A stretch of 8,005 bases of DNA, from NCBI GenBank assembly GCA_002332755.1, contig DDBO01000034.1, positions 1 to 8,005 of the forward strand, given 5' to 3'. The position numbers were made by a program, and so were the translations under genes. Of this stretch, positions 1-5,753 are shown piece after piece. Each line of letters starts with the position of its first letter. Position 1 is the stretch's first letter. The notes under the pieces are model-generated. The model searched no databases. It was not told where the DNA came from and was given only the letters and a program-made list of their open reading frames with translations. The DNA is from Bacteroidales bacterium UBA2030. Lineage in GTDB: Bacteria > Bacteroidota > Bacteroidia > Bacteroidales > TTA-H9.

Positions 1-12
1 CGGCTTCGCTCA
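1..12. repeat. Inverted copy of the repeat core motif at the window edge
   Basis: CGGCTTCGCTCA at the first base of the window is the reverse complement of TGAGCGAAGCCG. That matches the array core TGAGCGTAGCCG at 364-375 in 11 of 12 positions, in the opposite orientation. It may be the edge of another copy of the same repeat family lying left of the window, but it is short and truncated by the window, so it could be chance. Confidence 0.35.
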
Positions 13-62
13 GTCAGCGCGTGATAGTAGAGAAAGAAAAACTATTAATGCTCCCCAATCTT

Positions 63-380
63 CAAATGATGGGTGAGGTTAGACCAATAAGTCTAATACT
101 TTCTAAGTCTCACACGGTAGTCAAGCGAAGGCCAATAATCCAAACCCTTCATTATTCTCTCACACGGGGGTTGAGCGTAGCCTAAAGTTCCTAATCCTTC
201 TTCTCTTTCACACGAGGGTTAAGCGTAGCCTAAAGTTCCTAAGCTTTTTTTTCTCTCACACGAGGGTTAAGCGTAGCCTAAAGTTCCTAATCCTTCTTCT
301 CTCTCACACGGGGGTTGAGCGATGACCCAAATTTCTAATCCTTCTTCTCTCTCACACGGGGGTTGAGCGTAGCCGAACCC
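63..380. repeat. Array of 48-bp direct repeats
   Basis: The word CACACGGGGGTTGAGCG, or a close variant, starts at 111, 161, 209, 257, 305 and 353. The spacings are therefore 50, 48, 48, 48 and 48 bp. A full unit runs CACACG(G/A)GGGTT(G/A)AGCG, then TAGCCTAAAGTTCCTAATC, then a pyrimidine tract (CTTCTTCTCTCT). The units at 161, 209, 257 and 305 are near identical. The 111 unit is diverged, and 63-110 aligns end to end as a further, badly decayed unit (somewhat over half the positions match by eye). The unit at 353 matches only to about 374-380 and then becomes coding sequence of the minus-strand zinc-ribbon gene. Units 209 and 257 share two linked changes (G to A at unit positions 7 and 13), which suggests a recent duplication of one from the other. 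Apart from its overlap with that gene, 1-334 holds no credible coding sequence. Confidence 0.93.
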
Positions 381-754
381 ACCGTGTGCATACACTCCTC
401 CACTTTTCTTTTCAACCTCCAGCACGTCATCTGCCTTATATTGAATTGCCTAGATAACTCATAGGAACTGATTCCAGGTTGGCTGCATACCAGCCAGGCC
501 AAGCGGATGGCCTCTTTAATAGGTAAATGGCACTTATGAAAAACCGTATGGGCCGTGGCTGATTCGTTATGTTTACAACGGGTACATCGCCTCGAATAAG
601 GCGTTGATCCCTCACAATAATTAGTATGTCCACATTTACGACAAACGTATCCCTCTTTCCACTTCTCGGCCGCCAAAAACTCCAAACATGCTTCCTCCGT
701 GATAAATAACTTATCAAAATCTGAGGGACTAATGTTTTTTAGTGACTCAATCAT
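335..754 (-). CDS. Stand-alone IS1595-type zinc-ribbon/HTH protein (transposase N-terminal half)
   Basis: This 139-aa protein resembles the N-terminal DNA-binding part of IS1595-family transposases. A treble CxxC zinc ribbon lies at C38-x2-C41 and C57-x2-C60, followed by the family-typical stretch ending TAHTVFHKCHLPI. An HTH-like region at about 94-120 follows (GISSYELSRQFNIRQ). Full family members continue into a DDE-type (ISXO2-like) catalytic domain and reach roughly 200-330 aa. Here the protein ends about 15 residues after the HTH, and no catalytic domain is visible downstream. The last residues (LNPRVREKKD) are encoded by the 48-bp repeat unit, and the TAG stop lies inside the array. 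The ATG at 754 is the natural start because IESLKNISPSDFDKLF fits the family N-terminus. The gene may be a truncated transposase remnant, or a retained DNA-binding protein or regulator. The intact frame and all four zinc ligands favour retention or recent loss. No terminal inverted repeats or target duplication can be shown within the window. Confidence 0.72.
   Translation of the reverse strand: MIESLKNISPSDFDKLFITEEACLEFLAAEKWKEGYVCRKCGHTNYCEGSTPYSRRCTRCKHNESATAHTVFHKCHLPIKEAIRLAWLVCSQPGISSYELSRQFNIRQMTCWRLKRKVEECMHTVGSATLNPRVREKKD
353..388. other. Imperfect hairpin at the gene-repeat junction
   Basis: The left arm CACACGGGGGTT (353-364) pairs with AACCC (376-380) and CCGTGTG (382-388), giving 12 base pairs with a single bulged A at 381. 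The 11-nt loop is GAGCGTAGCCG. The structure lies inside the 3' coding end of the zinc-ribbon gene, so it would form in its mRNA or in single-stranded DNA. The other array units repeat only the left arm. It resembles a REP-like palindrome or an element end in form. No T-run follows on the minus strand, so it is not an obvious terminator. Confidence 0.7.
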
Positions 755-838
755 GCCACATTGTCATATTTTAATTAATAAATATCCCAAGAAAAAACCT
801 TCAATAACAACAAAATGGACTCATCTTTGTTACATTTA

Positions 839-869
839 TTGTATGAATAAATTTTTGGAATAATCTTTG
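839..869 (+). promoter_or_regulatory. Candidate upstream promoter of the thioredoxin operon
   Basis: TTG at 839-841 is followed, 19 bp later, by TAATCTTTG at 861-869. This resembles the Bacteroidota promoter (-33 TTG, -7 TAnnTTTG), except that the -7 box is one base longer than consensus. Transcription would begin near 875 and leave a leader of about 60 nt before the first thioredoxin gene. Confidence 0.45.
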
Positions 870-920
870 CAAATGTAACTCAAAAGTGATTTTAAAGCGA
901 TTTATAATTAAAAATATCTA

Positions 921-928
921 TATCTTTG
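921..928 (+). promoter_or_regulatory. -7 element immediately before the lipoprotein thioredoxin gene
   Basis: TATCTTTG is an exact match to TAnnTTTG and is followed by CA, as is common in this phylum. No TTG is visible at the expected -33 distance. The ATG at 934 is only 5 bases downstream, so a transcript started here would be leaderless or nearly so. Confidence 0.5.
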
Positions 929-933
929 CAGGC

Positions 934-1455
934 ATGAAAACCAAACACTCTTTGCTCCTTAAGTCATTTATTGCATTGACTATAACTTTCGTTGTGGCTG
1001 CATGCAACAGAGAATCAGGAAAGAAAATATCACCGGACAGTAGTAACCAGTCAGGAGTAATATCTCTTAATTCTCAAGATTTCAGAGAAAAAGTTTGGGA
1101 TTATAAGGAGCATCCTAACGAGTGGGTTTTCAAAGGCCAACGTCCAGCAGTGATTGACTTTTATGCTGATTGGTGTGCCCCATGCAAAACAGCAGCCCCG
1201 ATACTCGAAGAATTGGCCGTGAAGTATAAAGACAAAGTCGATTTTTTCAGAGTAAACACGGATAATGAGCAGGAATTGGCCCAATTATTTGGCATCCGTA
1301 CTATTCCCAGTTTTCTATGGATTCCTTCGCAGGGTGAACCCCAAATGACATCAGGAATAGCTCCTGGAGTAGATGCTACACGCAAACTATTTACCGACAT
1401 GCTCGAAAATCATTGTCTGGGAAAATTCTCGGAAGAAGAAATCAAAATTGAATAA
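934..1455 (+). CDS. Thioredoxin-fold lipoprotein (CAPC active site)
   Basis: A 173-aa thiol-disulfide oxidoreductase predicted to be anchored in an envelope membrane. The N-terminus has basic residues (MKTKHSLLLK), a hydrophobic stretch and a lipobox ending VVAAC with Cys24, indicating signal peptidase II processing. A polar linker follows to about residue 42. The thioredoxin domain has the redox motif WCAPCK (C81, C84) after VIDFYADW and a cis-proline motif TIPS (P125). It lacks the two extra cysteines found in the two downstream paralogues but has a lone C161 near the C-terminus. I chose the ATG at 934 over a GTG at 886 because it gives a standard lipoprotein signal, whereas the longer form would place 16 extra residues across the promoter. 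It is the first gene of a three-gene thioredoxin operon. Its actual redox partner is unknown; the role as reductant or oxidant in the envelope is inferred. Confidence 0.9.
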   Translation: MKTKHSLLLKSFIALTITFVVAACNRESGKKISPDSSNQSGVISLNSQDFREKVWDYKEHPNEWVFKGQRPAVIDFYADWCAPCKTAAPILEELAVKYKDKVDFFRVNTDNEQELAQLFGIRTIPSFLWIPSQGEPQMTSGIAPGVDATRKLFTDMLENHCLGKFSEEEIKIE

Positions 1456-1484
1456 TTTAATCTGTTACTTAAAATCTCACCCAA

Positions 1485-1934
1485 ATGAAAAAACACTTAA
1501 CATTGGTGGTTCTTATTCTCTTAATAGGGTTATCTTTTCAGGGAAATGCCCAAAATCAGGGTAAGGTAATACATCTTACATCCGCCGAATTCAAACAAAA
1601 GGTGTTTAACTGGGAGAAAAATCCAGACACCTGGAAATATGAAGGAAAACTTCCATGCATAGTCGACTTTTATGCCGATTGGTGTCGTCCTTGCAAATTG
1701 GTAGCTCCAATTATGGATGAACTGGCCGAAAAGTATAAGGGAAAGATTGTAATCTATAAAGTAAATACTGATAAAGAACGCGAAGTTTCTTCCGTGTTTG
1801 GTATACGCAGTATACCGTCGGTGCTATTTTGTCCAATGCAAGGTAAACCACAGATGGCTACCGGAGCACTTCCCAAAGAAACCTACGAGCAGGTAATCAA
1901 CGAATTTCTGCTTGGAAAAAAGAAAACGAATTGA
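1485..1934 (+). CDS. Secreted (periplasmic) thioredoxin, CRPC active site
   Basis: A 149-aa thioredoxin with a Sec signal peptide: MKKHLTLVVLILLIGLSF, then a likely cleavage after GNA, leaving a mature N-terminal Gln as is frequent in Bacteroidota. The domain carries WCRPCK (C67, C70) and a cis-proline motif SIPS (P111). Two further cysteines, C58 (LPCIVDF) and C116 (LFCPMQG), occupy positions shared with the third thioredoxin but absent from the first. The dipeptide between the active-site cysteines is Arg-Pro rather than the canonical Gly-Pro, which can shift redox potential; the direction of any shift cannot be read from sequence. The gap to the gene before is 29 bp and to the one after 28 bp, so the three are almost certainly co-transcribed. 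Identity to the third protein over the core is roughly 60 per cent by eye, pointing to tandem duplication. Confidence 0.93.
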   Translation: MKKHLTLVVLILLIGLSFQGNAQNQGKVIHLTSAEFKQKVFNWEKNPDTWKYEGKLPCIVDFYADWCRPCKLVAPIMDELAEKYKGKIVIYKVNTDKEREVSSVFGIRSIPSVLFCPMQGKPQMATGALPKETYEQVINEFLLGKKKTN

Positions 1935-1962
1935 TTATTAACTTTAAAACCCACATATAACA

Positions 1963-2319
1963 ATGTTAGAACATCTCAGCAAACAGACTTTCCTTGAGAA
2001 AGTATTTAATTACGAAAAAAACAACGAATGGAAATTCGAAGGTGAACTTCCTTGCATCATCGACTTTTATGCTGATTGGTGCGGTCCCTGCAAAATGGTA
2101 GCTCCCATCCTTGAAGAGCTTTCAAAGGAATATGCAGGCAAAATAAACATTTACAAGGTAGATACCGAAGAAGAACAGGAATTAGCCGGCGCTTTTGGAA
2201 TTCGCAGTATTCCCAGCATGCTTTTCTGCCCGAAAAACGGTCAACCTCAAATGGCCGTAGGTGCTCTTCCTAAGGATACCCTGAAAAGAGCTATCGAAGA
2301 TATACTTTTGAAAGCCTAA
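1963..2319 (+). CDS. Cytoplasmic thioredoxin, canonical CGPC active site
   Basis: A 118-aa protein close to the usual 105-110 aa of bacterial TrxA, with no signal peptide (it begins MLEHLSKQTFLEKVFNYEKN), so it is expected in the cytoplasm. The active site is WCGPCK (C40, C43), followed by KMVAPILEELSKEY, and the cis-proline motif SIPS has P84. Extra cysteines are C31 and C89. The N-terminal block (KVFNYEKN..W.FEGELP) is shared with both upstream paralogues. It is the last gene of the operon, and a strong terminator follows 24 bp after its stop. In thioredoxin systems this form would be reduced by an NADPH thioredoxin reductase, not encoded here, and would pass electrons to cytoplasmic targets or to a membrane relay that feeds envelope thioredoxins. 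The link to its two neighbours is an inference from the operon. Confidence 0.94.
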   Translation: MLEHLSKQTFLEKVFNYEKNNEWKFEGELPCIIDFYADWCGPCKMVAPILEELSKEYAGKINIYKVDTEEEQELAGAFGIRSIPSMLFCPKNGQPQMAVGALPKDTLKRAIEDILLKA

Positions 2320-2343
2320 TTTTACTAAATCTTACTCTTTTCG

Positions 2344-2374
2344 AACCGGACAAATTTTAATGTCCGGTTTTTTT
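2344..2374 (+). terminator. Rho-independent terminator of the thioredoxin operon
   Basis: AACCGGACA (2344-2352) and TGTCCGGTT (2361-2369) form a perfect 9-bp stem with an 8-nt loop, AATTTTAA. A run of seven T residues begins at 2368. On the opposite strand the stem is not followed by a T-run, so it is unlikely to terminate ispF efficiently. Confidence 0.93.
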
Positions 2375-2399
2375 ATTCCCCTTAACCAACCTAACTAAA

Positions 2400-2879
2400 T
2401 CACAATGAATAAATTAGAACAACAGCAAATGCTGAAATACCTTCATGCCTGCCTTCAAAACCTAACCCCTCTGAAGTAGTGGCCTTCACTGATACTTGAT
2501 TCACACCAATATTCAGGGCTTTTGCAATGTTTTCTTGCATTTCAGGAATGAAAGCGGCAATTTTGGGTTTTTGCAATACTACGGTTGAATCAATATTGCT
2601 TATGAGATAGCCCTGTTCCTTAATCAGTTGACCTACTCTATGTAACAATAGCAAAGAGGAAATACCCTTGTATCGTTGATCAGTATCCGGGAAATGATAG
2701 CCTATATCACGTAAAGCTGCTGCACCCAGCAGAGCATCGCATATAGCATGAAGCAATACATCGGCGTCAGAATGGCCCACAGCTCCCAAATGGTAATCTA
2801 ACTTTACCCCACCTAACCAAAAGTCGTATCCTTCGGCGAGTCGATGAACATCGTAACCATATCCGATGCGAGGAACCAT
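2400..2879 (-). CDS. ispF: 2-C-methyl-D-erythritol 2,4-cyclodiphosphate synthase
   Basis: IspF converts CDP-ME 2-phosphate to 2-C-methyl-D-erythritol 2,4-cyclodiphosphate with release of CMP, the fifth step of the MEP isoprenoid pathway, as a soluble cytoplasmic homotrimer. The protein begins with the family motif RIGYGYDVHRL. The metal ligands correspond to D10, H12 and H44. GHSDADVLLHAICDALLGA (35-53) and ATTSEGLGFEGRHEGI (133-148) are further family signatures. Starting at the ATG at 2879 gives 159 aa, the usual family length; an in-frame TTG three codons upstream is less likely. All key residues are present, so it should be active. It is a lone gene here, diverging from the WbqC-family gene, with its own promoter and no other MEP gene beside it. 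Confidence 0.97.
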   Translation of the reverse strand: MVPRIGYGYDVHRLAEGYDFWLGGVKLDYHLGAVGHSDADVLLHAICDALLGAAALRDIGYHFPDTDQRYKGISSLLLLHRVGQLIKEQGYLISNIDSTVVLQKPKIAAFIPEMQENIAKALNIGVNQVSVKATTSEGLGFEGRHEGISAFAVVLIYSL

Positions 2880-2905
2880 AGGTGCCAATACATTTCTTTC
2901 AACGA

Positions 2906-2937
2906 CAAAATAACAGTTATTTTACAGAAGCTACAAA
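2906..2937 (-). promoter_or_regulatory. Candidate ispF promoter
   Basis: On the minus strand, TTTG (2934-2937) lies 21 bp upstream of TATTTTG (2906-2912). The spacing suits the Bacteroidota -33/-7 promoter, although the -7 box is one base short of TAnnTTTG. The start codon at 2879 is 26 bp further on, giving a short leader. Confidence 0.5.
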
Positions 2938-2976
2938 TCTCACTTTTCAAATAAACGTGGATTTTCCTGTGTTTCT

Positions 2977-2984
2977 TACTTTTG
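2977..2984 (+). promoter_or_regulatory. -7 element of the WbqC-family gene
   Basis: TACTTTTG is an exact TAnnTTTG match followed by CA, 10 bases before the first possible ATG. No convincing TTG is visible at the -33 distance. Confidence 0.55.
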
Positions 2985-2994
2985 CAACTCTTAA

Positions 2995-3651
2995 ATGATT
3001 ATGAAAAAAATTCTTTTAAGCACAGCTTCATTCCCTAATCTTGAATATTTTGCAGTGATCGCTGCTGCAGAAGAGGTATGGCTTGAGGCCAGTGAAACGT
3101 ATGCAAGACAAAGCTATCGAAACAGATATTACATTGCAGGGCCGGAAAACCGGCAAATGTTGGTTGTGCCGGTAATTAGACCTCAGGGAAACCATACGCC
3201 TATCCAGGAAGTAATACCCGATAGCAGGGTTCCCTGGCAGAGAAACCACCTTCGGGCTATAGAGACTGCCTATAACCGCTCAGCATATTTCCTTTATTAC
3301 CGGGATGTAACTGAAGCATTGTTTAATTGCCAGAATCTATCATTGCTGCAATGGAACAGCCGTGTACTCCGACACCTCCTGGAAATTTTGCGTATCGACG
3401 CGGTGATACATCATACAGAGATTTTTGAAGAAAAACCAGAAAGATTCATTGATTTACGCAATGATATTCATCCCAAAAAAGAAGCCCGCTTATTCAAAAC
3501 ATCCATGGAGCCCTATTTTCAGCCTTTTTCTCCCAAATATGGCTTCATTGCTAACCTCAGCATCTTAGACTTGATTTATAATCAGGGGCCACACGCAGGA
3601 GCTTACCTAAAACAATTGGCACAGAAGATTAATTTTCAGGAAGAAGGATAA
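2995..3651 (+). CDS. WbqC-family protein
   Basis: A 218-aa protein recognisable as the WbqC-like family, widespread in Bacteroidota and linked in some bacteria to surface polysaccharide loci; its biochemical activity is not firmly known. Family features in order: an N-terminal strand with TASFPNLEYFAVIAAAEEVWLE (about 10-31), ARQSYRNRYYIAGPENRQ (37-54), a VPV core strand near 58-60, VPWQRNHLRAIETAYNRSAYF (79-99), DLRNDIHPKK near 152-161, and a C-terminal GFIANLSILDLIYNQGP near 183-199. There is no signal peptide or membrane segment, so it is expected to be cytoplasmic. ATG codons at 2995 and 3001 are both possible; the second gives the more family-like MKKILLST start. The 3' end overlaps the convergent 7TM-HD gene by 16 bp. 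A role in polysaccharide or nucleotide-sugar metabolism would be a guess, since no such genes are nearby. Confidence 0.88.
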   Translation: MIMKKILLSTASFPNLEYFAVIAAAEEVWLEASETYARQSYRNRYYIAGPENRQMLVVPVIRPQGNHTPIQEVIPDSRVPWQRNHLRAIETAYNRSAYFLYYRDVTEALFNCQNLSLLQWNSRVLRHLLEILRIDAVIHHTEIFEEKPERFIDLRNDIHPKKEARLFKTSMEPYFQPFSPKYGFIANLSILDLIYNQGPHAGAYLKQLAQKINFQEEG

Positions 3652-5708
3652 GGAATACGAATGTGATAAATGTGTAAAAGCCGAGACTTGAAAACTTTGC
3701 GAGCAATACTAATATCTTTTAAAGATAGCGGTGCATTGTCGAATTGATGAGTCGCCATGAGTGAGTCGATAATGTTATCAACTAATGCGTTGATAGAATT
3801 TTCATCGGGTTTGGAAAGACTACGTGTGGCAGCCTCAACTGAGTCGGCCATCATCAAAATGGCTGTTTCGCGCGAAAAAGGTATAGGCCCCCTGTATGAA
3901 AAGCAGCCATCATCAGGCAAAGTGTTGTTTCCCAACTTCAGGCTTTTCTGGTAAAAATACTCTACTCTGCGGGTTCCGTGATGAGTGCGGATAAAATCAA
4001 TAATTTGAGAAGGTAATCCCAATTTTCGGGCCTTTTCAATGCCGTTACTCACATGAGAAACAATTATGGCCGCGCTTTCTACAGGCGAGAGTTCCTCATG
4101 AGGGTTGTACCCTGTATATTGATTTTCAATAAAATACATCGCATTATCAATTTTACCCATGTCGTGATACATGGCACCAGTCCTAACAAGTAAGGGATTT
4201 CCGCCAATTCGTCGGATTACTTCTTCAGCCAGGTTGGCAACCTGTAAAGAGTGATGAAATGTACCCGGGGCCTTCGACGAGATGTCCCTCAATATTGGAT
4301 GATTGGTATCACTGAGTTCCAGAAGCGTTATATCTGTTACAAATCCAAACAGTTTTTCCAGAATGGTAATAGTGGGATAAGCCAGAAGCAAAAGGGCAGA
4401 TGCAGAACCAAACAGGGCAAAATTAAAAAAGCGCATCCCACCTAACCGTCCTTCCTGTACAAGATAAAGTCCGACATATACACCGGAATAAGCAAGAAAA
4501 ACATATAATGCGGTGGTTATAAATTGCTGTCTGCGGTGTAGATTCGCAACACTAAAAATGGCAATCAAACCGGCAATAAGTTGGAGAAATACGAACTCGA
4601 AACTATTGGGGACAAGAAACCCCGTGAGTATCATTGTAATAATGTGGATATATAAAGCAAGACGAGTATCGAAAAACATCCGAATAATAATAGGCACCAG
4701 GCAGAGGGGTATGGCATAGAGAGCCCATGGACGATTGGAAACCACAAACGAGGTTATGGTAGTCATTAACACAATAATGAGTATAATGAAACCAACCTTG
4801 CGATTATCCGCAAATACGGCAGGGCGGAATATATAAAGGAATAAAGCAAGCACCAGCATTGCCAGGCTAATCAGGATAAATTGCCCCAATAATATAGCAA
4901 GGCGTGCTTTAGGATTTTGCGCTCTGGCCTCTGCTTCTGCTTTGAGGGATTCGAGTACCTGGAAACGTTCTGGAGTTACTAATTCACCCTGGGCTATTAC
5001 TCTCTCTCCCTGTTGTATCATTCCCTGATATTCAGGTAAGGAGGATAGCAGTTCTTCCGTTGATTTTTCAGTAAGCTGTCGATCAAAAAGGATATTGTGA
5101 GTCAAGCCCATTTCCAGGGCAAGCTTTAGCTGTGGTCTGATTTCACGGGGAAAAACCTTCAACTTTCGGGTGATATACTCATCGGCCGTTAATATAGTAA
5201 AGAAATGATTCAAGGGTACAGGGCGACTTTTATTATTCACCACAAGGTGTATCACGGCATCCGGAGGCAAATCACTTATTTCGGGAACCACCTGTATAAT
5301 GCCTCTATTGTAGATGGTATCAGCAATTTCTATCACATCTCTTACCAGATTTACCATCGGTTGATTGTTACGCAAGGTATCGGCCGGCTGTAATCCCAGG
5401 AAATCAAGAAAGCCTTGAACAATAATCTCTCTTCGGGAAGGATAAACCGTGGGATCGAGACGAAAATAAAGTGGACGGGAAGAAAGCAATCGGTTTCGCT
5501 GAAGCATCAATTCCTCCTTCGATTTTAGTACCGGAAAATCGTAGGGTGCTATCAGGTCTTCGTGCATCCAGGGTTTGCCCTGCCTGTATTCATACTTGAA
5601 TCTGCCTTCCCTTGGAAAGACTAGCAAAATAATGAGAAGGGCGATTATAAAAACACCCGCTTTACTTACCTGATAAAGATGCCCCGAAAGGTACCGAAGT
5701 GGATTCAT
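3636..5708 (-). CDS. 7TM-HD family phosphohydrolase, predicted c-di-AMP phosphodiesterase (PgpH type)
   Basis: A 690-aa integral membrane protein with the layout of PgpH/YqfF: one N-terminal membrane segment (about 17-32), a large extracytoplasmic domain (about 35-265, 7TMR-HDED type), a block of about seven hydrophobic segments (about 270-450) and a cytoplasmic HD domain to the end. Metal-binding HD residues are intact: H486 (GTFHHS), H515-D516 (YHDMGK), H552 (VSHVSNG), H576-H577 (RTHHGT) and D622 (MMADSVEA). Their spacing matches that of characterised PgpH enzymes, which hydrolyse cyclic di-AMP to pApA. That substrate is therefore a strong family-based prediction, not proof. I chose the ATG at 5708 over an in-frame TTG three codons upstream. 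It begins 45 bp after the typA stop on the same strand with no clear promoter or terminator between, so it is probably co-transcribed. Its end overlaps the convergent WbqC-family gene by 16 bp. Confidence 0.93.
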   Translation of the reverse strand: MNPLRYLSGHLYQVSKAGVFIIALLIILLVFPREGRFKYEYRQGKPWMHEDLIAPYDFPVLKSKEELMLQRNRLLSSRPLYFRLDPTVYPSRREIIVQGFLDFLGLQPADTLRNNQPMVNLVRDVIEIADTIYNRGIIQVVPEISDLPPDAVIHLVVNNKSRPVPLNHFFTILTADEYITRKLKVFPREIRPQLKLALEMGLTHNILFDRQLTEKSTEELLSSLPEYQGMIQQGERVIAQGELVTPERFQVLESLKAEAEARAQNPKARLAILLGQFILISLAMLVLALFLYIFRPAVFADNRKVGFIILIIVLMTTITSFVVSNRPWALYAIPLCLVPIIIRMFFDTRLALYIHIITMILTGFLVPNSFEFVFLQLIAGLIAIFSVANLHRRQQFITTALYVFLAYSGVYVGLYLVQEGRLGGMRFFNFALFGSASALLLLAYPTITILEKLFGFVTDITLLELSDTNHPILRDISSKAPGTFHHSLQVANLAEEVIRRIGGNPLLVRTGAMYHDMGKIDNAMYFIENQYTGYNPHEELSPVESAAIIVSHVSNGIEKARKLGLPSQIIDFIRTHHGTRRVEYFYQKSLKLGNNTLPDDGCFSYRGPIPFSRETAILMMADSVEAATRSLSKPDENSINALVDNIIDSLMATHQFDNAPLSLKDISIARKVFKSRLLHIYHIRIPYPSS

Positions 5709-5753
5709 GCCATACAAAAAATTGCGACACGAATGTATAAAAATTGTTGTATT

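Noticed and set aside
111..380. The 48-bp array as a CRISPR array
   Set aside because: There are no unique spacers: the sequence between the conserved cores is itself nearly the same in each unit, and no cas gene is present.
436..717. A 93-codon minus-strand frame overlapping the zinc-ribbon gene
   Set aside because: It is an alternative frame of the gene with the intact CxxC motifs and shows no family features.
886..933. GTG start for the lipoprotein thioredoxin
   Set aside because: It would run through the exact -7 element at 921-928 and add 16 residues before a standard lipoprotein signal.
2344..2369. The thioredoxin terminator acting also as the ispF terminator
   Set aside because: On the minus strand the stem is followed by CGAAAAG rather than a T-run.
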